NCBI GenBank assembly: GCA_963942565.1
Contig: OZ012699.1
Location: 28,035,121 to 28,099,120 of the forward strand
From: Maea johnstoni
Taxonomy: Eukaryota; Annelida; Polychaeta; Spionida; Magelonidae
Direction: 5' to 3'
DNA length: 64,000 nt
This document shows positions 21,114 to 33,867 of this stretch, piece after piece. Under the pieces are notes generated by a model. That model had not been told where the DNA came from, made no database searches, and saw only the letters and a program-made list of their open reading frames with translations. The translations under genes and the position numbers were made by a program. Each line of letters opens with the position of its first letter. Position 1 is the first letter of the stretch.

Positions 21114-22741
21114 GGCGGATAAATCAAGATTTTGGCCAAATCGTGCACTTTGGGGTACAAGCATGAAACTTGGTACAATTATGGTTTAAGGTATGCTAAG
21201 AAAGATTGGAAGGGGACACAGGCTGGAGGTCACCCCTATGACCTATTTTTGGGCCATTTTAGGTCAAAAATGGACATTTTTGGTGATTTTACATATGAGA
21301 CACTTTCATTAAACTGAGTAGAAGCATGAAACTTGGTATTATTATGGTTTAAGGAATGCTCATAAACATTGGATGGGGACACAGACTGTAGGTCACCCCT
21401 ATGACCTATTTTTGGGCCGTTTTCAGCCAAAAAATGACATTTTTGGTGATTTTGCAGATAAATACTTTTATGGATCTTATTAGAAGCATGAAACTTGGTA
21501 CAATTATGGTTTAAGGATTGCTTATAAAAATAGGAAGGGGACACATGTTGTAGGTCACTGCTCTGACCTATTTTTGGTCCATTTAGAGCCAAAATTGGTT
21601 AAAAACGGACAATTTTGGGGGATTTTGCTAACAAAACATCCTTTAGTTCCAGGTTGAAGCATGAAACTTTGTACAATCATGGTTTAGGGTATGCTAAGAA
21701 AAATTGGAAGGGGACACAGGCTGTAGGTCACCCCTATGGCCTACTTTTGGCCATTTTAAGCCATATCAATTAGATATAAACTGATATTTTTTTGTGATTC
21801 TGCAAATAATAACATTCATTGACTTGTGGGATGCATCAAATTTACAACATACATTTCCTTATGGATATGAGTACATTTCAAGACACTTAGTGATGTTATT
21901 TATGTCATGTAACCTAAACATCACATTTTTGGGGTTAAATGAGGCAAAAACTTTCAAAACCTAGCACTTCTTGTGGGAATTATATAGATTGAGTTAAATA
22001 ATAGACTAAAAAATTAAACTTTGAATGTGAATACTCAGTTAGGTATTTGTTTCTTCAAATGATTGAATAATAGCTCCTGACTGCCTTTTTTAGTCATATG
22101 ATCATTCTACATTATATTTGAGAAATGTTCAATCTTGGCATTTCCATATTACAAGTTTTGACTGTGACTGACAGAATAATGCTACAATGCAGTAACAGAA
22201 GAGAGCTCTTCCATGTTTGCTGAGTTGAGGGTAAAACATGAAAAATGTTTTCAGAAAGGAGAGGGATGGGAGTTGTACTTTGAATTAATTCTTTAGGCTT
22301 GCGTACTATTCACAACTTTGCCTGATGGAGGGTCTAATTTTCTACCATTTCTGGAAATTTCAGAGTAAGAATGCATGATTTAGGCATTTTTCCTTTTTAC
22401 TCTTCGGAACAGTGTCTTCCACATTCACAAAGTACAGTGCAATTGAGATCAGCTTTGTAATATTTACACTGGCCCTTGCATGCTTTTCTACACTTACATT
22501 AAATGAGTTCATAAAACATTTCCTGAGCCTGTGCCAGATTTGTCCAAAAAGATTTTCCATATCTTTGCAGGACTTGGGAGCTCTGAGACCTCTGTGTCTG
22601 TTGCCCCCAAATATGTCCTCCCTGATAGGCAGCACCTAGAGAATCTGTAGCACAAGGGCTGACTGTGATGGGAGAATGCTCTCTAAACAACAAGATTTTC
22701 AGGAGAAAATGTGCTGTTGCAGAATTGACCCTACAAAATTC
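21114..22741. repeat. Left arm of the large foldback
   Basis: The arm pairs with 22883-25070 once the insertion at 23621-24145 is removed. Its outer half is four tandem units starting near 21163, 21325, 21486 and 21659, each containing GGTCACCCCTATGACCTATT-like sequence. The inner half has no repeats. Open frames at 22360-22693 are mirrored by frames in the other arm and show no known domain. Confidence 0.75.
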
Positions 22742-22882
22742 ATGCCTTGATGATTTCTGGGTGCTGTTTTCTTAGAAGTCACCGAGACATTTTTGTCACT
22801 AGGGGATGCTCCAGATAAAGTGTCTGAGAATGCATTGATAGTGATTTAAATGTATGTGGTGTTGATATATGATAGAACAAAC

Positions 22883-25070
22883 AAATTTTGTAGGGTCAAT
22901 TCTGCAACGCAGCACCTTTTCTCCTGGAAATCTTGTTGTTTAGAGAGCATTCTCCCATTACATGCAGCCCTTGTGCAACACATTCTAGGTGATGCCTATC
23001 AGGGAGGACATATTTGGGGTCCAGCAACACAGAGGGACCCAAAGCTCCCAAGTCTTGCAAAATGAGGCTGGAGCAAAAACATTTCGATATGGAAAACCTT
23101 TTTGTACAAATCTGGCATGAATTACTAACTCATTCACTGCAAATGTAGAAAAACATGCAAGTGCTAGTGTAAATGTTATAAAGATAGTCTCAATTGTGCA
23201 CACAGGTCTTTTTGAAAGTGGAGGACACAGTTCTAAAGAGTAAAAAGGTAACATGCTAAAATCATGCATTCTTACTCTGAAAATTCCAGTTTTAAAAGCA
23301 GTGAAATGGTAGAAAATTAGACCCTTTATCAAAGTTGTAAATAATGCACAGGCCTCATCTTATGTAATTAGTAAGGTATCCTACACATTGCTCCACCCCA
23401 CCCCTCTCTTTTTTGAAATAATTTCTCATGTTTCACTCTCAACTCATCAACCATGGAGGAGAACTTTTCTTTTACTGCATTGTAGCATTATTCTCTCATT
23501 CATAGTCAAAACTTGTAATGAATGGAAATGTCAAGATTGTACATTTCTCAAATATAATGTCAAATGATGACTAAAATAGGCAGTCAGGGGATATTATTCA
23601 ATCATTTAAAGAAACAAATACTGTATACCGTGTTAACATTGCGCATATAAAATAATGCGCCCAGCAGATAACTGCCTTTGATGCGCGGTTTAATCATTGC
23701 GCATTGTAACCTCCAGATCAAGTTGTGTGAGGGAGCCAAGGGTATGCAACCCTTTTTGGGTAGGGTGGTGTTGCTATATTCAGGCCGGCCAGCCCCTTCG
23801 GAATGACAGATGCTGCCAGTATTTATAGGCAAGTGCAATCTTTAGTTCGTCACCAGCCACGAACAGTGTTAGCATGGTTGCAATCAGTAACCCTGATTAG
23901 TGGTTACCGACCTGTTTGATCACACTTGGGTGTGCGAGTTGTCTTCATCGTAATTGAACTCAGTACCAGCAGAGGCCGCGAAGGGGGGTTTATGTTGAAT
24001 GACAAGCTAGCATATCAGTGTGTTGAACGATTAAAGAATAGGGATCCAATATCCAAATGATAATGCGCAGTTTAATAAATGCGGCCTCCATGGGTGCGCA
24101 AAGTACGCATTAATTAAACTGCCGCAATATTAACACGGTATACAGTACTTAACTGAGTGCTCATATTCAAGGTTTTATTTTTAGTCTATTACAAGTATTT
24201 AACTCAATCTATGTAATTCCTACCAGAAGTGCTAGCTTTTTGGAAATTTCTGCCTCATTTAACCCCCAAAATGTAATGTTAAAGGTTACATACATGACAT
24301 AAATAATATCACTTTAAATGTATAAATATCTATAAGGAAATATATGTTGCAAATTTGATGCATACCACAAGTCAATGAATGTTTTTATTTGCAAAATCAC
24401 AAAAAATGTCAGTTTAAATCTAATTAATATGGCTTAAAATGGCCCAAAAATAGGCCATAGGGGTGACCTACAGCCTGTGTCTCCTTCTAACTTTCATGAG
24501 AATTCCCTAAACCATAATTGTACAAAGTTTCATGCTCTAACCTGAAAGTAAAGGATGATTTATTAGCAAAATCCCTCAAAATTGTCCGTTTTTGACAAAT
24601 TTTGCCTTTAAATGGCCCAAAAATAGGTCAGAATAGTGACCTACAATGTGTGTCCCCTTCCTATTTTAATAAACAATCCTTAAACCATAATTATATCAAG
24701 TTTCATGCTTCTGCCAAGATCCATGAAAGTACTTATCTGCAAAAACACCAAAAATGTCCTTTTTTGGCTTAAAACGGTCAAAAAATAGGTCATAGGGATG
24801 ACCTACAGCCTGTGTCCCCATCCAATGTTTATAAGCATTCCTTAAACCATAATTATACCAAGGTTGATGCTTCTATTCAGTTTAATGAAAGTGTCTCATA
24901 TATAAAATCACCAAAAATGTCTGTTTTTGACCTAAAATGGCCCCAAAATAGGTCATAGGGGTGACCTACAGCCTGTGTCCCCTTCTAATTTTTTTTAGCA
25001 TTCCTTAAACTATAATTGTACCAAGTTTCATGCTTGTACCCCAAAGTGCACGATTTTTTCCTTAACCGCC
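22883..25070. repeat. Right arm of the large foldback
   Basis: This is the inverted counterpart of the left arm, with diverged but clearly collinear sequence. It carries one later insertion (23621-24145). The outer half again shows four 162-bp-type units. No gene is seen. Confidence 0.75.
23621..24145. mobile_element. TA-flanked mariner-type MITE (525 bp)
   Basis: The ends CTGTATACCGTGTTAA and complement are flanked by TA at 23619-23620 and 24146-24147. The left arm of the surrounding palindrome (about 22035-22055) preserves the sequence without the insertion, so the target was a single TA. There is no transposase frame. Internal GCGCA-rich blocks repeat near both ends. Confidence 0.85.
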
Positions 25071-25089
25071 CTACTACATGGCATATTTG

Positions 25090-25410
<321 letters not shown>

Positions 25411-25419
25411 TAGTATAAA

Positions 25420-25540
25420 AGAAATCCTGCAGCTACTACGGCTGTCGGAATCGAACCCGCAACCCTTGGATCGTCACGTTCCTGGCGACTTCTAGCGCTA
25501 TTTTCGCTGTTTCCCGGTAGGGTCCCGAGGTTCAATGACG
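25420..25540 (-). mobile_element. tRNA-like SINE fragment
   Basis: The minus strand contains GCGGGTTCGATTCCGAC at about 25444-25460, a good match to the RNA polymerase III B box of tRNAs. No convincing A box or cloverleaf is found, so this is probably the 3' half of a tRNA-derived repeat rather than a tRNA gene. Confidence 0.4.
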
Positions 25541-25589
25541 TCATTTCTAACTTTTCCTAAGGCTAACTTCCGATCTTAACACTGCATTA

Positions 25590-25789
25590 GGGGGGGGGGG
25601 GGGGGGGAAGAGAGGATTTATACGGCTCGGGGGGGGGGGGGGGGGCGAATTCTGAATTACTTTACCCCCCCTCCCCCCCTGAATTCTGAACTATGGCTGG
25701 AAGGGGGGGTGCCGAATTTTTAATTAGCTTCCGTTCCTCCCCCTCCCCACACTTTTAAATGGAACGGCCCTAACCCAATATCCCAAATA
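25590..25789. repeat. Poly-G/poly-C block of large foldback
   Basis: Two G runs (about 25589-25608 and 25629-25646) and C-rich stretches are mixed with GAATTCTGAATTACTTTACC-like sequence. The block is the inverted mate of 20385-20530. Confidence 0.8.
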
Positions 25790-26012
25790 GATGGAACCTT
25801 GTGAGGAAGGTTCCACTGAATGGTACTGGTTCCCTTTAGGCATGTGGAACCTATGATCTAAGGTTCCACAAACGCGTAGAACCTGTCAGACAGGTTCCAG
25901 CAATCTCCTGGAACCTGTCAGACAGGTTCCAGCAGTCTCCTGGAACCTGCAAACTAAGGTTCCACGACCGTGGAACCTGTCTGACAGGTTCCTCACTGGT
26001 TCCCTTTAGTAT
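25790..26012. repeat. GGAACC palindrome array, right
   Basis: About six short palindromes with GGAACC...GGTTCC ends, including two identical neighbouring units of TGGAACCTGTCAGACAGG plus TTCCA. The array ends with ACTGGTTCCCTTTAG, the complement of the left terminus at about 19789-19803. Confidence 0.85.
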
Positions 26013-26182
26013 ACTTGCGTGACACTGCAGTGGGAGCTCGGGTGTCACTGTGACAGTACCGGAAGCGACTCTACTAAATTCGTCGTAAATAAATGGTTTA
26101 TGCCATCGAGTTTATTGATGAAACAGAGCGGCCAAAAAACAAAGTCATGCGTGTGATTTAATGATTGTCTTAACTTGATATA

Positions 26183-26565
26183 CATGACAGGAAATGGTCA
26201 CATAGAAAGTCACTAAATACATCTTTCAACTTTCAGAAGCACGCATAAACTCCTATATTAAGCAGCAAGCCAATGTAGTATATACTTCCTTACCTAAATA
26301 TCCCACTTCTATGTAGACAGTTCCATTAAAACTGCTTTTACAATCAGTTTTCTTCTACGAGGGGAAATCTGAGAGGCTGTCTCTTTTTGTGTAACAGCCC
26401 CTCTGATCATGGCTTAATTGATTTGACCCAGATAGATAAAGCACCGCCTATAGCATTGAAGGGGCTACTAAGCAGGAAACACAGCCACAGCCAGTGTAGC
26501 ACCATAGCTCCACTCCACATCCTGGGTCTTCCCTACGGTATTCTATGTGCACATTTCCTGTAATG
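26183..26565 (-). mobile_element. About 410-bp interspersed repeat, diverged copy
   Basis: In reverse it runs from CATTACAGG to CCTGTCATG like the other copies, but differs strongly in the middle, with an extra segment around 26340-26400. The flanking CAGCTGGTATGGTGGTCTCA at 26569 continues unit sequence also found at about 6509. Confidence 0.6.
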
Positions 26566-27320
26566 CAGCTGGTATGGTGGTCTCAACCTAGTTGGTAATC
26601 TACAAGCTGAACACTTCAGAAACATCTGGTGACTGTATAAAATGATGTGATGCAGCATAAGTGTATATTTTGATGCTGAATGGTAATCTATGATTTCAAA
26701 AATATCTTTAAAAATATTATTAAACTATCTCTTAGTGAATCTTTTAAGTATCTCATATACCAGGTCCATCTCAGGTCGATGTTACCACCAGATAAGTTTG
26801 AAGCTTCTTCAAATTAAACTACTTTTGTGAATATTTCTCATCAGATTTTGGGCTAACTGAAGCATCTCTGAAAAACGAAAGGATTATAGGCCCGTGCGGT
26901 GCAAGATTAAATTTGATTTAGTTGGTTTTTTGGCATATAGATTCACAATTGGGGGTCTTTATGATCGGTCCGGGATACAAATGTTCTTGGTACTATGACA
27001 AAAAAATAACAGAACATATGTATTTTAAGCATATTGTAGAGAATGTGGAAAGGAAACGCATATCATGTGCAATTTCTCGAACCATGATGAACATGTTTTT
27101 TGGGTTTAACATTGTTTCTAGTTTTATTTCTCCAGTTTTGTCAATTTTAACACTAAAATATATTTTGACTCAAAATCTTGTTTAAAAGTCCTCAATGGCC
27201 TTATTAGACCTACTTAATCATGTAAAAGATGTAGCTATAACATGCTGCTTTAAAAAAAAGATTAAGCACTTGTACTAGTAATGCAAAAGTATAAATCTGT
27301 TACCACTTGACCAGGCCCAT
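26566..27320. other. 3' flank of zinc-finger gene 2 (outer part)
   Basis: Collinear with 6505-7155 of unit A, except that the 175-bp MITE of unit A is absent near 26960. The frame at 26922-27185 lies in this repeated flank and is not supported as a gene. Confidence 0.55.
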
Positions 27321-27898
27321 GTGTATTAATGAAATATTGAAGATCTTGTGACACTTAGAAAGTTGCAGTTTACTTTTCCTGAAACTTTGCATTTGTAAAG
27401 AACAAACAGTGATCTTCAAAACCAAACTTTAATCATCGGGTCATAGACTTAGATTTTTATTCACAAATTTTTGAAAGAATAATGCAATTTATGTCATGAA
27501 ATATCTCATTCTCCAAATTTGGTTCCTTTCTTTGCTAAATGGATCTCTTCAAAGATGCTGTCATTGCCTTAGATAACGTTATGCCACATTTTTTATGTCA
27601 TATAGGAACTATTGGGTAAAATAAAAGAATTCAAGAAACAAGTTTTTAACCTAAAATTGGTTTAAGCCCGAATTGCTGAGTTTAGGTTTTAATAAAATTT
27701 GTCTAAATCTCCCACACTAAGCTCTGAACAAGAAGACAAAAAGAAAATTACAGGTCATCATGTTAATTTTCGAAACCACAGATGGTTAAAGTTTGTAAAA
27801 ATAGGACTTTATGTGCAAATTTTCATAAAAATGCTAAAAGAGTTACCCAAATGGTACCAAATATGCAAAATTATATGAGATACTGTTGAGCAAGGGAA
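27321..27898. other. No gene seen
   Basis: AT-rich sequence without a recognisable feature. It is absent from unit A and so is either inserted or lost there. Confidence 0.4.
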
Positions 27899-27909
27899 CC
27901 CCATTTTAT

Positions 27910-28226
27910 AAAGGTAAAGGTATTCGGTTTATAGTCTTGTATCCACCGAAGCGCTCACACGACCTTCCTCCCCTAGCAGGCACTGTTCATACAGAAACCA
28001 TTTCAATCCCCCGGGGGATATTCCAGAGCAACTGGCAGCATATAGCGCACACACTCTAAGCACTGCCTTAATTATGCTAGGTACCCATTTTGCAGCTAGG
28101 TAGACTGAAGAAATATGGAATAAACTGTCTTGCCCAAGAACAGACCAAAGTGCCCAGAGTGGCCGGGAATCTAACCAGCGACCCTCTGATTACTAGTCTG
28201 ACACCTAACCAACTGAGCTACTTTGT
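27910..28226 (-). mobile_element. tRNA-derived SINE (317 bp)
   Basis: Read on the minus strand, it starts with a tRNA-like head: A box TAGCTCAGTTGGTTAG and B box GGTTAGATTCCC. A body follows with CTTGGGCAAGACAG, a block common in several animal SINE families, and it ends CCTTTACCTTT. The 11-bp direct repeat CCCCATTTTAT lies at 27899-27909 and 28227-28237. This is a complete-looking retrotransposed SINE. Confidence 0.85.
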
Positions 28227-28439
28227 CCCCATTTTATGCACATGAATGATCATGCATATGCGGAATATTGTAATGAATAATTTTGGTTTGTCCAATACTC
28301 AATAAGTGTCGCAGGTATAGAGTATTGTAAGACCTTAAATAATAAGATGTTAATTGAATGATACAAATAATTTATGATGAAGTCATGATGAATTTGATCC
28401 ATTGCAATCAGTACTTCCTCTAGCTTGACTGGTCAGAAT

Positions 28440-29600
28440 ACAGAAAATAACATGTAAATAGACCTATATCCTGCTGTCCCTGCCAAGCCCCAAAAAAGAT
28501 ACATTCGAAATGATGGAAACATATTTGACAACTTCCTATGGAAGGGGAAAACTGCCAAATTTAAAAAATCCATCATTGAAAATCTTGTGGGGGAAGGGGG
28601 CCAGGACAACCTTCTCTTTAAAATACAATCTGACTTTGGCTTACATATTTGGAGATAAATATTGGCAGAAGATCCATGACAATATCAGCAATAAATTTAT
28701 CAACAATAAATTTTGGAAGGACACTTTAAGTGCTTTAATAAGAGTAGAAAAGATGTACAGTCCAAACTCTGGGAATGTAAACTATCTATACCTATATGGT
28801 TTTCCTCAAGAACAATGGAAGGTAAAATGGAAATTTGGGTGGAAAAAGGTTTATTAAATATTGGTGATATTATAGACACAAAGGGCCATATATTGAGCTT
28901 AACCGATATCAAAGATAACTTCAATGTTTCATGTGACTTCTTATCTTACATTAAACTGAAAAAAGGAGTTAAACAATTACTAGGTACGGGCACTCGATAC
29001 AAATCCATAAAACAGTTTCCACAATTACATTATGTCTTCCATATACTTGAATTGAGTACTAAAGGAAACAAGAATATATATCATAACAAAGGTTACTTAA
29101 CTATATTGAGATAAGTGGTCACAAAAACTAAATGAAGAAATATCCATTGAAATCTTGATAAAAGCTTTTGAATGTGCTAAAATGTATTTGCCTTCAGTGT
29201 ACTAACAGTACAATCAATATAGGTTAATCCACAGAAGAACGGTAAAAAACTACTTCAAAGAATGGGAATTGTTTCTAATAATAAATGTTTATATTGTAAT
29301 GATTTCATAGAAACCATTGAACATATTTACATTCAATGTGAAAATACAAGATAAATTTGGAAAGATACTGAAAAATGGGTGAGAGAGATTTATGAAAGCC
29401 ATTTAAAAAATTTCAGACATTGAGAATTTTTTTGGATGTATTGATAATAATCATTTCACACAATTGATTATTATCACGGTAAAAGATGTAAATTATCAAA
29501 AAAGAAAAAAAGGGAGAACAATTACTATATATGATGTAAAAAGATCTTTACAAAAATATGAATGTGTGGGAGCAGAGTGAATTGAATAAAAAAAACTTAA
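28440..29600 (+). mobile_element. L1/Tx1-like LINE, 3' end of ORF2, decayed
   Basis: Translated fragments include NIFDNFLWKGKTAKFKKSI, IPIWFSSRTMEGKMEIWVEK and ILSLTDIKDNFNVSCDFLSY. These fit the region after the reverse transcriptase domain of L1/Tx1-type ORF2. A later part resembles the C-terminal zinc-knuckle area (EHIYIQCEN-like). The pieces lie in different frames with several stops, so the copy is dead. The 5' part is missing, as in usual truncated LINE insertions. Confidence 0.75.
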
Positions 29601-29640
29601 TTTATTTAATATAAACTGGTCAATATTTATTGATACATTA

Positions 29641-30107
29641 GGCCACTCCAATTTATTTACTTGTCTTACGTGCTCAGGAGGTAGGAAATGAGCCATTTTG
29701 GAATAAAAAAAAAAGTTGAAATATGTGACTTTTTATTTATTTTTTTTTTTTTTAGAGTCTGACGACTAGGACTGGTAGCGATATGTTTCTACCAGCCTAC
29801 TCTCATCCAAATAAAATCAATCAATCTATTAATCCCTGTAACCAGAAGGGTGGGAGGTATACCTCCTCAAGTCTGGGGGTCTACTACAGCAATGATAGCT
29901 TCCTGTAGTTGATTGAATCACACTTACAAAGAATATTCTTAAAACTTGCACTTTTTTTTTTTTTTTTTTGGAGTCTGACAGAAAATTTCAAAACCACTTT
30001 CGTCCGTAAGACACCAAAGATGACTTTTTTTTTCTTTTTTTTTGGAGTCTGACAGGATTTTTTTTCCAAAAAAAGCTCGTAAGACAAGTAATTAAATTGG
30101 AGTGGCC
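29641..30107 (+). mobile_element. PIF/Harbinger-type MITE, copy 1 (467 bp)
   Basis: The ends GGCCACTCCAATTTATTTAC and near-complement are flanked by the 3-bp repeat TTA (29638-29640, 30108-30110). A TTA/TAA target and GG-starting ends fit PIF/Harbinger. Internal T runs each precede GGAGTCTGACAGG. A second copy at 44044-44490 has TAA on both sides. Confidence 0.85.
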
Positions 30108-30110
30108 TTA

Positions 30111-30694
30111 AAGACAAACGCAGATACAAAAGAAAGTTGGTACAAGCTGTATAAATCATATCAAAATATGAACGCCTCTACCTTTCTTTTACATATCGTA
30201 GCTTAACATACTGCAAACATCTATTATACAACAACGTATGACATTATTATCATTATCATTATTATCATCATTAGTAGTATTATTACTGTTACATTGCTAT
30301 ATTACATGTTATGGAAAATAAAAATCCTACTGCACAAGTGTGCAATTTGAAATTTAAAAAAATGTAAATGGACCTATAGAAAGTTCATACCAATTTCACC
30401 TGTCAATGCCTTTGTTGCAGCCTGCATAACAACACATGAACAATCTATGATAGTTTGTCAAGAACATGTGCTGGCAACTTGTACATCTTTTTCACCTTTT
30501 TAAAAAGTCTTCCAACATTTACATAGCATTTTGTATTGTCAGTTTGATCTGTCTGAAAAAAGTTTCATGTCCTATTTGGCCATTTGTATGTCTTGCAAAT
30601 CCTTGCATTTAGAATGGCTATTTAAGGGGTATGAATTGAACTCTAAAATGATGTGTTGCAATGCTACCACAGATTCCATACCATCATTGATTGG
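30111..30694. other. Gene-free stretch with ATT/ATC microsatellite
   Basis: A (ATT/ATC)n-like tract at about 30243-30290 is followed by AATCCTACTGCACAAGTGTG-type sequence that occurs inverted near 920-950. It is probably an old retroelement tail. No gene is seen. Confidence 0.45.
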
Positions 30695-31054
30695 TCCTAC
30701 TTATTACCAAACCCTCCTGATCACTATCTACAGTAAGTCCTATTGGCAAATGATATCATAAATTTAACCATCTAGCCCTGAAACGATGTGCTTTTCAATA
30801 CCAGATGAATACTTAGGCTGTGCACTGTGTGTGTGTGTTGATTACTACTTTATCTGAGTTATATCAGACATCAAAGTTTTCCTGTTTTTAACTTATATGC
30901 TACTAGCATTTTCCTTTGACTCTAGCTTTATAGGGAGAAACTGTCCTTTAAGAAGGTTTGCCCATTTTTCTAATATGATGGTGTCATTTTCCTTTTCAAA
31001 CTCTTGGTTTATAGAGAGATACTGTCATCTAGCAACAAGGTTACCTTATTTTCC

Positions 31055-33454
31055 TTACATGCCACTAGCACTTTCCTCAACAAGGTTGTCTTGTTTTTCT
31101 AATATGCTACTAGCATTTTGCTCAAGCTCTTGCTTTATAGGGACACACTGTCCTTCAATGACAATCCATTGCCTTGGTTCTGATAACGGTGGTTCTATTT
31201 TGAGAGATGACAGGCTTTGATGCGTTTTCTCATCCTCTTTCAGATTAGATAATGTCTTATTAGTCTTATCACACTGAAGAGGACTTAGTGCTCTGTGTGT
31301 TCTTACATGCTTGACAAGTCTTGAAGGTCTTTCTCCATGGTGTATCCTTTTATGCCGCGCCAGAACAGAGGACAGTGTGAATGCCTTGTCACATTCATCA
31401 CACTTGAACGGTGTTTCCCCATGGTGTATTCTCTTGTGCTTTACCAGAGTAGAGGAGCTTATGAATGCCTTGTCACATTCATTGCACTGGAAGGGTGTTT
31501 CCCCACTGTGTATCTTCTTATGCTTTGCCAGATTATAAGAGAATGAGAATGCCCTGTCACATTCATTGCACTGGAAGGGTTTTTCCCCACTGTGTATCCT
31601 TTTATGCCGTGCCAGACAAGAGGACACTGTGAATGCCTTGTCACATTCATCGCACTGGAACGGTCTTTCCCCACTGTGTATCCTCTTATGCTGTGCTAGA
31701 GCATAAGGGTGTGAGAATGCCTTGTCACATTCATTGCACTGTAACAGTCCTTCCCCATGGTGTTTTCTCTTGTGCTTTACTAGAGTAGAAGAGCTTATGA
31801 ATGCCTTGTCACATCCATTGCACTGGAAGGGTCTTTTCCTACTGTGTATCTTCTTATGCTTTGCCAGGGTATAAGAGAATGAGAATGCCCTGTCACATTC
31901 ATTGCACTGGAAGGGTCTTTCCCCACTGTGTATCATCTTATGCTTTACCAGACAAGAAGAGTTTGTGAATGCCTTGTCACATACATTGCACTTGAAGGGT
32001 CTTTCCCCACTGTGTATCCTCTTATGTTTCACCAGAGTAGAAGAATCTGTGAATGCCTTGTCACATTCATTGCACTGGTAAGGTCTTTCCCCACTGTGTA
32101 TCCTCTTATGCCTTGCCAGACTAGAAGAGTGTGTGAATGCGGTGTCACATTCATGGCACTGGAACTGTCTTTCCCCATGGTTTATTCTCTTGTGCTTTAC
32201 CAGAGTAGAAGATTTTATGAATGCCTTGTCACATTCATTGCACAGGAAGGGACTTTCCCTATTGTGTATCTTCTTATGCTTTGCCAGACGAGAAGAATCT
32301 GTGAATGCCTTGTCACATTCATTGCACTGGAATGGTCTTTCCCCACTGTGTATCCTTTTATGCCTTGCGAGATCAAAAGGGCGTGTGAATGCCTTGTCAC
32401 ATTCATTGCACTGGAATGGTCTTTCCCCACTGTGTATCCTTTTATGCATTACCAGACGAGAAGAATCTGTGAATGCCTTGTCACATTCATTGCACTGGAA
32501 TGGTCTTTCCCCACTGTGTATCCTTTTATGCCTTGCGAGATCAGAAGGGCGTGTGAATGCCTTGTCACATTCATTGCACTGGAAGGGTCTTTCCCCACTG
32601 TGTATCCTCTTATGCTGTGCCAGATGAGAAGGTTGTGTGAATGCCTTGTCACATTCATTGCACTTGAAGGGCCTTTCCCCACTGTGTATCATCTTATGCT
32701 GTGCCAGATGAGAAGGTTGTGTGAATGCCTTGTCACATTCATTGCACTGGAAGGATCTTTCCCCGCTGTGTATCATCTTATGCTTTATTAGACCAGAAGA
32801 ACATGTGAACGCTTTGTCACATTCATTGCACTGGAAAGGTTTTTCCCCACTGTGGATCATCTTATGCTTTATCAGAATAGAAGGCCGTGAGAATGCCTTG
32901 TCACATTCATTGCACTGGAAGGGTCTTGCCACTGTGGATCATTCTTATGGTTATTAGAGCAGAACGTATGGCTTTATTAGATGCAGCTGAATTCTTTGCA
33001 ATGCATGGGTCATTCTCAATGCTGTAACTCGTATGCTAGTACCACTGTAGAATGCCTGTCACAGTGAATGCCTTGAAGGGTCTTTCCCGCTGTGAATTCA
33101 TTGCCTTGAGGGTCTTACCAGATGGCTGTGAATTCTCTTATGCGTACCAGCAGAATGGGTGGATGCTTGTCACATTATGCACTGGAAGGGTTTTTCCCCA
33201 CTGTGTACCATCTTATGCTTTACCAGCTCAGAAGGGTATGTGAATGCCTTGTCACATTCATTACACTGAAGGGATTTTTTTCCATCATGATTCCTCTTCT
33301 GTTGCACCACACCAACATGATGAGTGGATGCCTTGTCATGATCAACAGAAAAATTATGACTTGATGACTTAGAATAGGATTTATCACATTCATCAGAAGG
33401 ATAAGGTTCTTCCCCTTCTTGCCCATCCTTATGACCCATCACATCTAGAGACAT
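31055..33454 (-). pseudogene. C2H2 zinc-finger gene 2, broken
   Basis: An open frame at 31055-32932 encodes nineteen C2H2 fingers and a short tail with one PIKQELEQ motif. The N-terminal part (MSLDVMGHKDGQEGEEPYP plus one finger) is a separate frame at 33170-33454. Between them, 32933-33169, finger-derived sequence is shredded by many small deletions. The ATG-exon acceptor has AT in place of AG. After the stop at 31052-31054, sequence resembling further tail repeats continues to about 30900, so the tail is also shortened. Fingers 5-6 and 7-8 are a duplicated pair, as are 13-14 and 17-18. It is probably a pseudogene, unless the shredded part is an assembly error. Confidence 0.75.
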
Positions 33455-33745
33455 AGTAAGTGCTTTTACACAATGAATTCACTAATTAACTCAATCTCCA
33501 TTGCTCAATAATCAACAATTAGTTTTCAATCCATTTGTGCTTTACATTGTCGCATTCCCATTGTCTGGCTTCTGTGGTCTTTTGACAATAATATGGGAAT
33601 CAAACATACACTCAAGAAAATATATTTCAGAGTTAGTTTCTGAGCAATCTTGCTCCTTTCAATATTTTTCATAAGAGTGATGATATCACTTAAATTGCTC
33701 CCTGGATATATAACTTCCGTTGTTTCATAGAGTGGAGCCCATCAC

Positions 33746-33867
33746 CTGATATATCTCTCTACGACGCAGAAGAGAACTTTCAACTGTGATCTTGATTGAT
33801 TTTGGCCTTCATAAGGTGATGTCCAGTCACATAGTAGTTTGGTTGATGCATTAACCACTTTACGGAT
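33746..33867 (-). pseudogene. Upstream exon of zinc-finger gene 2
   Basis: 122 bp, bounded by TTTTTTCAG| and CAG|GTGATG on the minus strand. It is open in the same phase as its gene 1 counterpart, with shared peptide core TKLLCDW.SPYEGQNQS. The exon itself looks intact although the gene downstream is broken. Confidence 0.6.

Noticed and set aside
28150-28230. tRNA gene on the minus strand
   Set aside because: A and B boxes are good, but the sequence continues into a SINE body with 11-bp target duplication and the cloverleaf is imperfect, so it is a SINE head.
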